Shown piece after piece: positions 35,982 through 44,571 of a stretch of 64,000 nt of DNA. Numbering within the stretch: the first letter of the stretch is position 1; every line of letters begins with the position of its first letter. The translations under genes and the position numbers were made by a program. The stretch is from Amycolatopsis sp. NBRC 101858 (GTDB lineage: Bacteria; Actinomycetota; Actinomycetes; Mycobacteriales; Pseudonocardiaceae): the NCBI RefSeq assembly GCF_030269325.1, contig NZ_BSTD01000003.1, positions 1,051,824 to 1,115,823 of the forward strand, in the 5' to 3' direction. Under the pieces are notes generated by a model. It ran no database searches, had not been told where the DNA came from, and saw nothing but the letters and a program-made list of their open reading frames with translations.

Positions 35982-37202
35982 ATGGACAAGTGCCCGTACG
36001 TACTGGACCGGAGCGGCAGTGACCTCCACCAGGAGAACAAGAACCTGCGCGCCCGCGGTCCGGTCACCCAGGTCGAACTGCACGGCGGATACACCGCGTG
36101 GTCGGTGACCGGTTACGAAGAGGCGAGGCAGCTGCTCGTCGACCCGCGGATCGCGAAGAACACCAAGGACAACTGGCCCGAGTTCCAGGCGGGCCGGGTG
36201 CCGCAGGACTGGGAGCTGTTCACCTGGGTCGCCATGGACAACATGCAGACCCGGGACGGCGCGGAGCACGACCGCCTCCGCAAGCTCGTCGCGCGGGCGT
36301 TCACCAGCCGCCAGGTGGCGAAGTCCCGGCCGATCATCGAGGGCATCGTGAACCGCCTCCTCGACGAGCTCGCGACGGTGCCCGCCGACGAGGTGGTCGA
36401 CGTCAAGGGCCGGTTCTTCTACCCGCTCTCGACCATCCTCGTCTGCGACCTGCTGGGGATCCGCGAAGAGGACCAGCAGGCCATGCTGCAGGGCGCCCAG
36501 GTGAACGCGAAGACGGACAACACCGCCGAGGAGGCCGAGGCCAACCTCCACCAGTGGCACGAGGCGCTCGGCCGGCTGGTCGAGACCAAGCGGCGTGAGC
36601 CGGGCGACGACCTCACCACCATCATCATCAAGGCGACGGAAGACGACGAGGCACCCCTCACCGACGAAGAGGTCGTCGGCTCGGTGCACCTGCTCATCGG
36701 CGGTGGCACGGAAACCACGGCCAACGTCCTGTGCCACACGCTGGTCGACCTGCTCACGCACCCGGACCAGCTCGCCGCGATCCTCGCCGGGGAGGCGAGC
36801 TGGGAAGCGGCGTGGGACGAGGAGGTCCGCAAGGACGGCGCCGTCGGCTCGATGCCGTTCCGCTGCGCGCTCGAGGACATCGAGATCGGCGGGGTGACCA
36901 TCGCCAAGGGCGACCTGGTGCTCATCAACTACCTCGCGGCCGGTCGCGACCCCGCGAAGTACGGCGACACCGCCGACGAGTTCGACATCACCCGCGAGGA
37001 CAAGAGCAGCCTCGGCTTCGGGTACGGCCGGCACCGCTGCCTCGGCCCGGCGCTGGCCACCATGGAGGCGCTGGTCGCGCTCCCGGCGCTGTTCGAGCGG
37101 TTCCCCGACCTCAAGCTGGCCGTCCCGGCCACCGAGCTGAAGCCCGCGGCGACGTTCATCTTCAACGGGCCCGCCGAAGTCCCGCTGCTGCTGAAGGGCT
37201 GA
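35982..37202 (+). CDS. Cytochrome P450 (CYP107-like), second copy
   Basis: A 406-residue P450 similar throughout to the one at 19265-20509: shared KN-x-x-x-N/Y-WP segment, WVAMDNM, and spacing. I-helix motif GGGTETT (residues 240-246) has Gly in place of the usual Ala. The ExxR is in EEVR (280-283). The heme loop is FGYGRHRCLG with Cys353. It probably oxidises a pathway intermediate, perhaps carrier-bound. The hydrolase-like gene follows after 24 nt in the same operon. Redox partners are not encoded in the window. The likeness of the two P450s suggests duplication followed by functional divergence within the cluster. Confidence 0.93.
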   Translation: MDKCPYVLDRSGSDLHQENKNLRARGPVTQVELHGGYTAWSVTGYEEARQLLVDPRIAKNTKDNWPEFQAGRVPQDWELFTWVAMDNMQTRDGAEHDRLRKLVARAFTSRQVAKSRPIIEGIVNRLLDELATVPADEVVDVKGRFFYPLSTILVCDLLGIREEDQQAMLQGAQVNAKTDNTAEEAEANLHQWHEALGRLVETKRREPGDDLTTIIIKATEDDEAPLTDEEVVGSVHLLIGGGTETTANVLCHTLVDLLTHPDQLAAILAGEASWEAAWDEEVRKDGAVGSMPFRCALEDIEIGGVTIAKGDLVLINYLAAGRDPAKYGDTADEFDITREDKSSLGFGYGRHRCLGPALATMEALVALPALFERFPDLKLAVPATELKPAATFIFNGPAEVPLLLKG

Positions 37203-37226
37203 AGCGCCCGAGGAAAGGACACTTCG

Positions 37227-38030
37227 ATGCAGGCCGTCGTGGGTACCAGACCACTGTGCAGCCGGCTCAGCTCCGGGGACGGGGCGGCCATCCTGGTTGC
37301 CGACTTCCAGCCGCTCACCGCGGCGCCGCGGCTCAGCAAGCTGGTGAGCGATGCGGCCGCCGGTCATTCGGTCCACCAGGTGGACCCCCGCGGTGCGGTC
37401 TCCGGCGACCGGCTCTACGCCGCCGTGCCGGAACTGGCGGACGAGACCGCGGCCCTGTTCCGCGCCGCCGAACCGGCAGCGGCACCCGACCGGCGGGTGT
37501 TCGTCGTGGGCCACTGCAGCGCCGCGGCCCTGTCGCTGCAGATCGCCGACCGGCTGGCCGGCGATCGGGAGGTCACCGCCATCCTGGTGCAGCCGACCTG
37601 GCCGGGCACGGCCCACGTCACCGAGCGGTTCGCGGAGTTCCAGGGAAAGCTGGGCGTGGCCGATCTGCCCCTCCCGGACCTGGACGGCGATCCGTGGTCG
37701 TGCATCGCGGGGATGGAACAGCTCATGAACGAGGGGCTGGCGGGGCTGGCGAAGCGGCTCGGCCTGAGCAAGGCGCCCCTGGCGTTCTCCGAGCTGCTGG
37801 TGTCGTACCGGACCTGGCTCGCCTTCCTGCTGGCCTGCCGCAACGACCAGCCCGTGAAGGTGCCGTCGGAGGCGGTCGCGATCTCGGTGCTGACCGACGA
37901 GCCCGGGTTCGTGGTGCCCGGGACCGGTCCGCAGCGGTGCCGGATCACCCCGCCGCCGCCCGCGGAACGGCCCGACGCCGTGACACCGGAGGTGGCCAGG
38001 GTGGTGCTCGACCTGGTCGAGGGCCGCTGA
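37227..38030 (+). CDS. Thioesterase-like alpha/beta hydrolase with Cys at the nucleophile elbow
   Basis: A 267-residue protein whose fold signals match NRPS/PKS thioesterases: early AAILVADFQPL strand, RRVFVVGHCSAAALSLQIADRL elbow, and a lid-like central helical region (WPGTAHVTERFAEFQGKLGV). The elbow reads G-H-C-S-A, with Cys97 where type II thioesterases have Ser. No His follows in the C-terminal third where the catalytic His should be, so a normal triad is absent. It could be a Cys-based acyltransferase, an atypical releasing enzyme, or a non-catalytic partner. GAGGAAAGG precedes the ATG. It lies last in the P450 operon and is followed by a strong terminator. Confidence 0.75.
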   Translation: MQAVVGTRPLCSRLSSGDGAAILVADFQPLTAAPRLSKLVSDAAAGHSVHQVDPRGAVSGDRLYAAVPELADETAALFRAAEPAAAPDRRVFVVGHCSAAALSLQIADRLAGDREVTAILVQPTWPGTAHVTERFAEFQGKLGVADLPLPDLDGDPWSCIAGMEQLMNEGLAGLAKRLGLSKAPLAFSELLVSYRTWLAFLLACRNDQPVKVPSEAVAISVLTDEPGFVVPGTGPQRCRITPPPPAERPDAVTPEVARVVLDLVEGR

Positions 38031-38043
38031 CCCGGAAACCACG

Positions 38044-38088
38044 AAGAGGCGCTTCCGTCCGAACCCGACGGAAGCGCCTCTTTTGTTT
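38044..38088 (+). terminator. Intrinsic terminator of the P450/hydrolase operon
   Basis: A perfect 16-bp stem (AAGAGGCGCTTCCGTC / GACGGAAGCGCCTCTT, loop of 7) is followed by TTGTTT, so it has both stem and T-tract. Confidence 0.9.
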
Positions 38089-38105
38089 CCCCGGACCGGA
38101 AACGA

Positions 38106-38141
38106 CGAGAGCCCCGGCCCTTCCCCGGGCCGGGGCTCTCG
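38106..38141 (-). terminator. Terminator of the MFS/condensation-domain operon
   Basis: A perfect 15-bp stem (CGAGAGCCCCGGCCC / GGGCCGGGGCTCTCG, loop TTCCCC) begins 8 bases after the minus-strand stop codon of the free condensation domain. Confidence 0.8.
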
Positions 38142-38149
38142 CGGGATTC

Positions 38150-39532
38150 CTACCGCGCCAGCGCCGAAGCCGGGGACCTCAGCGACGCGAGCATCAGCTC
38201 CCGGTACTCGTCGACCATCGCGACGATCGTCGACCGGTCGAAGTCGCGGCTGTTGAACCGCACGTGCCCCACCACGTCCCCCGCCGGGTCCAGGTAGAAG
38301 TCCCACAGGTTGCCGTCCGGGATCTCCGAGACGTCGTCGGATGAGTTCAGCCGCCGGCGGAGCCCGGTGTAGCTGATGTCGCCGACGCCCTCGGTTTCCA
38401 GCTCCGGCGGGAACTGGGAGATCTGGAACGCCGTGATGACGCTGTTCACGTTCGAGGTCGGCCCGCGCATCAGTTCCGGGTCGGACTGGGCGATGACGTC
38501 GTTGAACGGCAGCTCGTAGGAGTACGCCTCCAGCAACGCGGCCCGGGTGCGGTGCACCAGGCCGGCGAAGCTCGGGCAGCCGGACACGTCGGTCCGGATC
38601 GGCAGGAAGTTGAACAGCGCCCCCACCGTCTGCTCGAACTGGGGCTCCCGGCGGCCGGAGGTGATGATCGGCGAGACGACGTCGCTCACGCCGGTCCTGC
38701 GGTGCAGGAACAGGTTGAAACAGGCGTAGAGCACCATGAACGGCGAGCTGTGCAGCGACTTGGCCAGCGCGGTGACGGCCCGGGTCAGCTCTTCGTCGAA
38801 CAGGAACCGGTACACCGAATAGACCGGCGGGACGTCGAGCTGCCGGGGCCGGTCGGTGGGGAGGGTGAGGAACGTCCCGCCCGCCAGCTTGGTCTTCCAG
38901 TACTCGTGCGCGCGGGCGGTGGACTCGCTGAGGCGGGCCTGCTGCTGCCAGGCGGCGAACTCGCCGTACTGGCGCATCTTCGGCAGCTCGGGCGCGCTCA
39001 GCCCGCGACGCGTCGCGTAGCAGCCGACGAAGTCGCGCATGAGCACGTTCATGGACCAGCCGTCGCTGACCGTGTGGTGCGTGACGAGCACGAGCACCGC
39101 GTCGTCGCCGTCGAACCGGCCCAGCCTGGCCTGCAGCAACGGCCGCTGGTGGGCGGCGAGCCTGCCGACCCGGTCGACCTCGTCGAGGAACTCGTGCGCC
39201 CGGCGCTCGCGGTCGGCCTCCGGTGTCGCCGAAAGGTCGACGACCGTCAGCTCCACCGGGCCCGGCGGGTGGACGCGGGCGTAGGGAGCTTCGGCGTCCC
39301 TGACGATGGCGGTGCGCAGCACCTCGTGCCGCGCGACGACGTCGTCCAGCGCGAGCTGCACGGCCGCCGTGTCCAGCCGCCCGTGCAGGCGCCAGCCGCC
39401 CAGGACGAGGCCCCGCGGGCCGAACACGCCGAGGTCGTCACCCCGGTCGAACGCGTACAGGAACTCCTCGTTGGCCGAAAGCGGGCGCCCGGCCGGTGCT
39501 TCGGCGCTCGGGCGGTGCTGTTCGATGGTCAT
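38150..39532 (-). CDS. Second free-standing NRPS condensation domain protein
   Basis: A 460-residue single C domain. After an N-terminal tail (MTIEQHRPSAEAPAGRPLS) it shows NEEFLYAFDRG (C1 variant), RHEVLRTAIV (C2), intact catalytic HHTVSDGWS (C3), and FEQTVGALFNFLPIRTD (C5). It is complete and probably active, working in trans. The YAFDRG start in place of SxAQxRLW is a non-LCL feature, and a starter-type or amide-synthase role is possible. ATG overlaps the MFS transporter stop (ATGA), so the two are co-translated. It ends before a terminator shared with the convergent P450 operon. Confidence 0.92.
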   Translation of the reverse strand: MTIEQHRPSAEAPAGRPLSANEEFLYAFDRGDDLGVFGPRGLVLGGWRLHGRLDTAAVQLALDDVVARHEVLRTAIVRDAEAPYARVHPPGPVELTVVDLSATPEADRERRAHEFLDEVDRVGRLAAHQRPLLQARLGRFDGDDAVLVLVTHHTVSDGWSMNVLMRDFVGCYATRRGLSAPELPKMRQYGEFAAWQQQARLSESTARAHEYWKTKLAGGTFLTLPTDRPRQLDVPPVYSVYRFLFDEELTRAVTALAKSLHSSPFMVLYACFNLFLHRRTGVSDVVSPIITSGRREPQFEQTVGALFNFLPIRTDVSGCPSFAGLVHRTRAALLEAYSYELPFNDVIAQSDPELMRGPTSNVNSVITAFQISQFPPELETEGVGDISYTGLRRRLNSSDDVSEIPDGNLWDFYLDPAGDVVGHVRFNSRDFDRSTIVAMVDEYRELMLASLRSPASALAR

Positions 39533-40836
39533 TTGCTGTCGTCCATTCCGGCTGTCGCCATGATTTCGTCTCCCGCGGCGGGCTCGGCCACCGCGTCCGC
39601 CGGCGGGCGCGTGCGGAGTCCCCACGCCGCGATGGCCGGGCCCAGGAGCCCGAGCAGCAGGAAGGCCACGCCGAGCCCCATCCACCCGGCGAAGCCCTGG
39701 TTGGCCACGACCCCGAGCAGCACCAGCGGCGCCACGGTCATGCTCAGCGTGGTGATCATGTTCAGGAACCCGTCGTACTGCCCCTGTGCGTGCGCCGGCG
39801 GCAGGTTGAACTCGAACACGAACCGGCCGGAGACCAGCCAGATCTGCGCGACGGCGGACACCGCGACCCCGCCGAGGAGCAGGACCGTCGCCAGGATCGG
39901 CGTCTGCCCCGGCATCAGCGCCATCATCAGGTAGCCGATGATCAGCGTCACGCCGCAGCGGAGCAGGGCCGAACCGCCCTGGCGCAGGGTCTTGACGTTC
40001 CGGCTGAGCCGCATCTGGAGCAGGATGGCCATCGCGGTGTTGAGCACGTAGACGACGGCGACCGTCCACGGCGGCGCGGACGTGTACACCACGATCCACA
40101 CCGGCAGCAGCATGTTGTCCACGAGCATCGACATCGACAGGGCCCCGGAAACCAGCGCGAAGGCGATGAACGGCTTGTCCCGGAACACGATGTACCGGCG
40201 GACCTTCGCCTCCCCGGTGCTTTCCGGTTTCGGCAGCGGCTTGTAGTCGGGGATCCTGAGCGTGATGAAGACGTCCACCACGTAGGCGGCCGCGCAGAAC
40301 AGGAACATCGCGCGGTAGGCCCACGGGGTGCCGATCGAAATGCCGATCCCGGACACGAGCGCGCCGACGGTGAGGCCGATGTTCCCGATCGACTGGACCT
40401 GGCTGCGGAAGGTGATGGTCTCGGCGCCGCCGATCCGGCGCATCAGCGCGCCTTCGGAAGCCATGTACGTGAACGCGAAGACGTTCATGCACACGATGAG
40501 GATCAGCAGCGACCAGAACCCTTGGATGAACACGTAACTGCCCATCCCGGTCAGCTGTCCGGCCAGCCCGAACAACACCACCCGGCGCGGCCCCAGGCGA
40601 TCGGCGAGATCTCCCGCGTAGGTGGTGAGCGGCAGGCCGACCAGCCCGCCGACCGCGATGGCCAGCGCGGTCCCCGAATTCGAGATCCCCACGATCTGGG
40701 TGCAGTAGAGCACGTAGATCGGCAGGAAAACGCCGTTGGCCAGCATCCCCATGGCGTAGCCCAGGACGTACGCCCGCTGGGGCCCCGCCGGCGGGACGTG
40801 CTCCTTGGCGTACGCGACAGGACTGAAAGTCATCAT
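39529..40836 (-). CDS. MFS transporter, probable product exporter
   Basis: A 435-residue MFS protein with 12 predicted helices, the GDLADRLGPRRV loop (motif A) after helix 2, and a charged central loop (PDYKPLPKPESTGEAKVRR). Cluster-located MFS exporters usually export the finished compound and give self-protection; that is inferred here from location and coupling to a biosynthetic condensation domain. Two adjacent ATGs (40836 and 40833) are possible; the upstream one is given. It is divergent from the halogenase gene across a 276-bp gap. Confidence 0.9.
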   Translation of the reverse strand: MMTFSPVAYAKEHVPPAGPQRAYVLGYAMGMLANGVFLPIYVLYCTQIVGISNSGTALAIAVGGLVGLPLTTYAGDLADRLGPRRVVLFGLAGQLTGMGSYVFIQGFWSLLILIVCMNVFAFTYMASEGALMRRIGGAETITFRSQVQSIGNIGLTVGALVSGIGISIGTPWAYRAMFLFCAAAYVVDVFITLRIPDYKPLPKPESTGEAKVRRYIVFRDKPFIAFALVSGALSMSMLVDNMLLPVWIVVYTSAPPWTVAVVYVLNTAMAILLQMRLSRNVKTLRQGGSALLRCGVTLIIGYLMMALMPGQTPILATVLLLGGVAVSAVAQIWLVSGRFVFEFNLPPAHAQGQYDGFLNMITTLSMTVAPLVLLGVVANQGFAGWMGLGVAFLLLGLLGPAIAAWGLRTRPPADAVAEPAAGDEIMATAGMDDSK

Positions 40837-41112
40837 GAACCCGCTCTCTGAAACGCGCGAAGCGCGGCCTGAGCACTGCTGTCCGCAAGGTCCGCTCCTG
40901 GCGAATGCTCGCCCGTCTCCGCCGCGAAGCACGTCTCCTGGAACGCGCTGTTCCCCGCTCCGGCGCGGTTCGCCGGGCTCGACAATCCGGGAGATGCGGC
41001 CCGGACGCGCGGTGGGCCACCGTGGACGGAAGTCCAGTACGAAGCGGTCGAGATCCAGCGGCGTCGCCCCTGGGAAACCGGAAGCACGTGACGTGACGGA
41101 GGAAGCACGGTA
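40837..41112. promoter_or_regulatory. Divergent promoter region, MFS / halogenase operons
   Basis: A 276-bp gap with no supported gene between two divergent biosynthetic operons. GGAGGAAG at about 41098-41105 is the ribosome site for the halogenase. No promoter boxes could be assigned with confidence. Confidence 0.4.
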
Positions 41113-42387
41113 ATGGCTGACAAGGAACATTTCGACGTCGTCGTCATCGGCGGGGGTCCCGGCGGTTCGGCGACCGCGGGGTTGCTGGCGCAGCAGGGGC
41201 ACAAGGTCCTCGTGCTGGAGAAGGAGAAGTTCCCGCGCTACCACATCGGCGAGTCGCTCATCACCGGGTCCATGCCGACGATCGAGGCGCTCGGCCTGCG
41301 TGAGCGACTGGACAAGATGGGCTACGTCCGCAAGTACGGCGGCACCCTGATGTGGGGCCGCAACCAGGGCGCCTGGGACTTCCGGTTCACCGAGGCCTCG
41401 GAGTACGAGTACACCTTCCAGGTCCGCCGCGCCGACTTCGACTCGGTCCTGCTGGGCCGAGCCCGTGAGCTCGGCGCGCTGGTGATCGAGGAGGCCACGG
41501 TCCAGGACGTGCTCTTCGAGGGCGAGCGCGCCGTCGGCGTGCGGTTCCAGCGCAAGGGCGACGCGGAACCCACCACCGTCGGGTCGAAGCTGGTGATCGA
41601 CGCTTCCGGTCAGCAGCACCTGCTCCCGCGCAAGCTCGACCTCATCGAGTACCACAACGACCTGCGCAACATCGCGGTCTGGGCGTACTTCCAGAACTGC
41701 AACCGCTACAGCGGGACGCGGTGGGGCGACACGCTCACCGAGAACCGCCCGCACGGCTGGTTCTGGTTCATCCCGCTGTCGGACTCGACGGTGAGCGTCG
41801 GCTACGTGACGCCCATCGACGAGTACAAGAAGGCGGGCAAGTCGCTGGAGGAGCTGCACGCCAGCGAGCTGGCCGCGGCCGACGAGATCACCTCGCTCAC
41901 CGCGCCGGCCACCCGCGTCAGCGGCTACCGCACGATCAAGGACTGGTCCTACACCTGCAAGAAGTTCTACGGTCCGGGCTGGGCCCTGGTCGGCGACTCG
42001 GCGGCGTTCATCGACCCGCTGCTGTCCACCGGCGTCGGCCTGACGCTGCGCGGTTCCCTCGGCCTGTTCGAGACGGCGAACCTCGCACTGCGCAACCCGG
42101 ACCAGGAGCAGGCGCTCTACGAGCGCTACGAGCGCAACTACCGCGAGTTCCTCAACTCGCTGCTGGAGTTCGTCCGGTTCTTCTACGACCGCACGAAGTC
42201 CAAAGAGGACTACTTCGAAGCGGCGCAGCAGAGCATCGACCCGAAGCGCCTGCGGCCGCGCAAGATCGACTTCGCCCGGATGCTGTCCGGGGTCTCCGGC
42301 ATGCGCGACATCTTCGACGGGCCGCTGGCACTGCGGGCGTTCCGCGACAGCGACGCGCCGGACGTGCCGGACACGCTGGCGGGCTAG
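41113..42387 (+). CDS. FADH2-dependent halogenase
   Basis: A 424-residue flavin halogenase. It has the FAD-binding VVVIGGGPGGSATAGLL (residues 7-23), FPRYHIGESL, and the halogenase signature WxWxIP, present as GWFWFIPLSD. GDSAAFIDPLLSTGV closes the FAD site. Length and motifs fit the class acting on carrier-protein-bound pyrrole or phenol substrates (PltA/CmlS/glycopeptide halogenase relatives) rather than free tryptophan. The A-T gene begins 9 bases after its stop, so its likely substrate is the aryl group on that carrier, giving a chloro-aryl residue. A flavin reductase must come from elsewhere in the genome. Confidence 0.94.
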   Translation: MADKEHFDVVVIGGGPGGSATAGLLAQQGHKVLVLEKEKFPRYHIGESLITGSMPTIEALGLRERLDKMGYVRKYGGTLMWGRNQGAWDFRFTEASEYEYTFQVRRADFDSVLLGRARELGALVIEEATVQDVLFEGERAVGVRFQRKGDAEPTTVGSKLVIDASGQQHLLPRKLDLIEYHNDLRNIAVWAYFQNCNRYSGTRWGDTLTENRPHGWFWFIPLSDSTVSVGYVTPIDEYKKAGKSLEELHASELAAADEITSLTAPATRVSGYRTIKDWSYTCKKFYGPGWALVGDSAAFIDPLLSTGVGLTLRGSLGLFETANLALRNPDQEQALYERYERNYREFLNSLLEFVRFFYDRTKSKEDYFEAAQQSIDPKRLRPRKIDFARMLSGVSGMRDIFDGPLALRAFRDSDAPDVPDTLAG

Positions 42388-42395
42388 GGATAGGG

Positions 42396-44165
42396 ATGGG
42401 GACCACGCAGATGGAATCATTTGTCATCTCCGAGCGGTTCGCCGGGCAGGTCGCGCGGACGCCGGACGCCGTGGCGGTGTCCGCGGGCCCGGTCGCGCTG
42501 ACCTACCGGGAGCTGGACGAGCGGGCCAACCGGCTCGCGCACCGGCTCATCGGGCTCGGCGTCCGCCAGGACGACCGGGTGGCGGTGCTGCTGGAGCGGT
42601 CGATCGACCTGGTGGTGGCGATCCTCGCGACCGTCAAGGCCGGCGGCGTCTACGTCCCGGTGCACGAGGACTACCCGGCCGAGCGCCGGCAGTGGGTCGT
42701 CGACCACGCGGAGGTGTCGGTGCTGCTGGCCGACACCACGACGCGGGACGCCGGCCTGCCGGGCGGCGTGCCGGTCGTGGTCGTCGACGACGACCCGGCC
42801 ACCGCCGGGCAGCCGGCCACCGACCCGTCGGTGCCGATCCACCCGGACCAGCTGGCCTACGTGATCCACACGTCCGGCTCCACCGGCCACCCCAAGGGCG
42901 TCGCGGTGACGCAGCGGGACGTCGTGCGGCTCATCTTCAACACCCAGTGGACGGTCGAGCGGCACGCGCGGGTGCTGATGGTGGCGCCGTACGCGTTCAA
43001 CGTGTCCACCTACGAGATCTGGATGCCGCTGCTGCACGGCGGCCGGATCGTCGTCGCGCCGCCCGGGCAGCTGACGCCGGCGACGCTGCGCGAGCTGATC
43101 GCGGGCGAGCGGATCACCGGGATCCACCTGACGGCCGGGCTGTTCCGGGTGCTCGCGGAGGAGTCGCTCGAGACGTTCACCGGCCTGACCGAGATCCTCA
43201 CCGGCGGCGACGTGATCGCCCCGAACGCGGTGCGCCGGGTGCTCGACGCCTGCCCGGACCTGGTGATCCGGGCGATGTACGGGGTCACGGAGTGCTCCCT
43301 GTTCTCCGCGCACCACCCGCTGACCTCGTCGTACCGGCCCGGCACGCTGGTGCCGGTCGGGGACGCGTTCGACGACGTCACGATCCACATCCTCGACGAG
43401 CGCCTCACCCCGGTGCCGAGGGGCATCGAGGGCGAGATCTACATCGCCGGCCGCGGTGTCTCGCGGGGCTACTTCGGCCGCACGGACCTGACCGCGGAGG
43501 TGTTCGTCGCGGACCCGTTCGGCGAGCCGGGCGCCCGCATGTACCGCACCGGGGATCTGGCCCGCCGCAACGACGACGGCCTGATCGAGTACGTCGGCCG
43601 GGCGAGCAGCCAGGTGAAGATCCTCGGCTTCCGGGTCGAGCTCGCCGAGGTCGAGGCGGCGCTGAGCAGCTACCCCGGGCTCGCGCAGGTCGTCGTCGTG
43701 GTGCGCGTGCTCGAGTCGGGCGAGAAGCGGCTGGTCGGGTACGTCGTGCCGGAGTCCGGCGACATCGACCTGGGGGCGCTGCGGGCGCACGCCAGGGAAA
43801 CGCTGCCCGACTACATGATCCCGGCCGCGCTTATCCAGCTGGAGTCGCTTCCGCTGACGTCGAACGGCAAGCTCGACCGCAAGGCGATGCCGGAGCCCGA
43901 CTTCGAGGCCGCGTCGGCCTACCGGGCCCCGGAAACGCCGCTGCAGGAGAAGCTCTGCGCGATCTTCAGCTCGGTGCTCGAGGTCGCCCAGGTCGGCATC
44001 GACGACAGCTTCTTCGACCTCGGCGGCCAGTCGCTGGCCGCGATGCGGCTGCTCAGCCGGATCCGCGCCGAGGCCGGGGTCGACCTGCTGATCAACGTGC
44101 TGTTCGACATCCCCACCGTGGCCGGGCTGGCCGACCACATCGACGACGCCGCCGCGGCGGCCTGA
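42396..44165 (+). CDS. NRPS adenylation-thiolation didomain (A-T) with Hpg-like, Asn235-type pocket
   Basis: A 589-residue A-T protein. A domain about 1-500: A3 HTSGSTGHPKG, A5 YGVTECS, A7 YRTGDLARR, A10 NGKLDRK; carrier domain with GGQSL, Ser546. Hand alignment to PheA gives pocket residues N-V-Y-H-L-G-M-L-F(-K). The H-L-G-x-L part resembles known Hpg codes (D-I-F-H-L-G-L-L-C-K), but the first residue is Asn (FNVSTYE) instead of the Asp that holds the alpha-amino group. Aryl-acid and hydroxy/keto-acid activators often have Asn there. The substrate is probably Hpg or its deamino relatives. ATG at 42396 follows AGGG; the halogenase is immediately upstream and MbtH downstream. Confidence 0.92.
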   Translation: MGTTQMESFVISERFAGQVARTPDAVAVSAGPVALTYRELDERANRLAHRLIGLGVRQDDRVAVLLERSIDLVVAILATVKAGGVYVPVHEDYPAERRQWVVDHAEVSVLLADTTTRDAGLPGGVPVVVVDDDPATAGQPATDPSVPIHPDQLAYVIHTSGSTGHPKGVAVTQRDVVRLIFNTQWTVERHARVLMVAPYAFNVSTYEIWMPLLHGGRIVVAPPGQLTPATLRELIAGERITGIHLTAGLFRVLAEESLETFTGLTEILTGGDVIAPNAVRRVLDACPDLVIRAMYGVTECSLFSAHHPLTSSYRPGTLVPVGDAFDDVTIHILDERLTPVPRGIEGEIYIAGRGVSRGYFGRTDLTAEVFVADPFGEPGARMYRTGDLARRNDDGLIEYVGRASSQVKILGFRVELAEVEAALSSYPGLAQVVVVVRVLESGEKRLVGYVVPESGDIDLGALRAHARETLPDYMIPAALIQLESLPLTSNGKLDRKAMPEPDFEAASAYRAPETPLQEKLCAIFSSVLEVAQVGIDDSFFDLGGQSLAAMRLLSRIRAEAGVDLLINVLFDIPTVAGLADHIDDAAAAA

Positions 44166-44182
44166 GCCGGAGGGAGAGACCG

Positions 44183-44404
44183 ATGGCGAACCCGTTCGAA
44201 GAGCCGGACTCCAACTACACCGTCCTGCGCAACGACGAGAACCAGCACTCGCTGTGGCCGGCGTTCGCACCCGCACCCGCGGGCTGGACCGTCGTGCACG
44301 GGCCGGGCCGGCGCGAGGAGTGCCTGGACCACATCCGGGAGAACTGGGTGGATCTGCGTCCGCGTTCGGTCGCCGAGTTCATCACGGCGCACGCCGGGAG
44401 CTGA
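44183..44404 (+). CDS. mbtH: MbtH-like protein
   Basis: A 73-residue MbtH protein: NPFEEPDSNY, NDENQHSLWPAF, and CLDHIRENWVDLRPRS contain the conserved Asn-x-Glu-x-Gln-x-Ser-Leu-Trp-Pro and Trp-x-Asp-x-Arg-Pro residues. These proteins bind the adenylation domain and allow its folding or activity. GGAGGGAGAG precedes the ATG, 17 nt after the A-T gene, which is the obvious partner. Confidence 0.96.
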   Translation: MANPFEEPDSNYTVLRNDENQHSLWPAFAPAPAGWTVVHGPGRREECLDHIRENWVDLRPRSVAEFITAHAGS

Positions 44405-44425
44405 TCCCGCCGCACCCCGCCCGAC

Positions 44426-44467
44426 CCGATTCCGCCCGGCGAATTCCGATTCGCCGGGCGGAATCGG
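44426..44467 (+). terminator. Hairpin after MbtH gene
   Basis: A perfect 19-bp stem (CCGATTCCGCCCGGCGAAT / ATTCGCCGGGCGGAATCGG) with a 4-nt loop lies 22 bases beyond the MbtH stop. There is no T-run. It probably terminates or attenuates transcription before the DUF2855 gene. Confidence 0.7.
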
Positions 44468-44571
44468 TGTCGCGCATCGCACTGCGGAAGATGCAGTGCG
44501 GCCGACGCCGAAGACACCATTGAGCCCGATGTATGGCCACGCGGCCAGCCGATCCGGCAAGGAGAACACGG

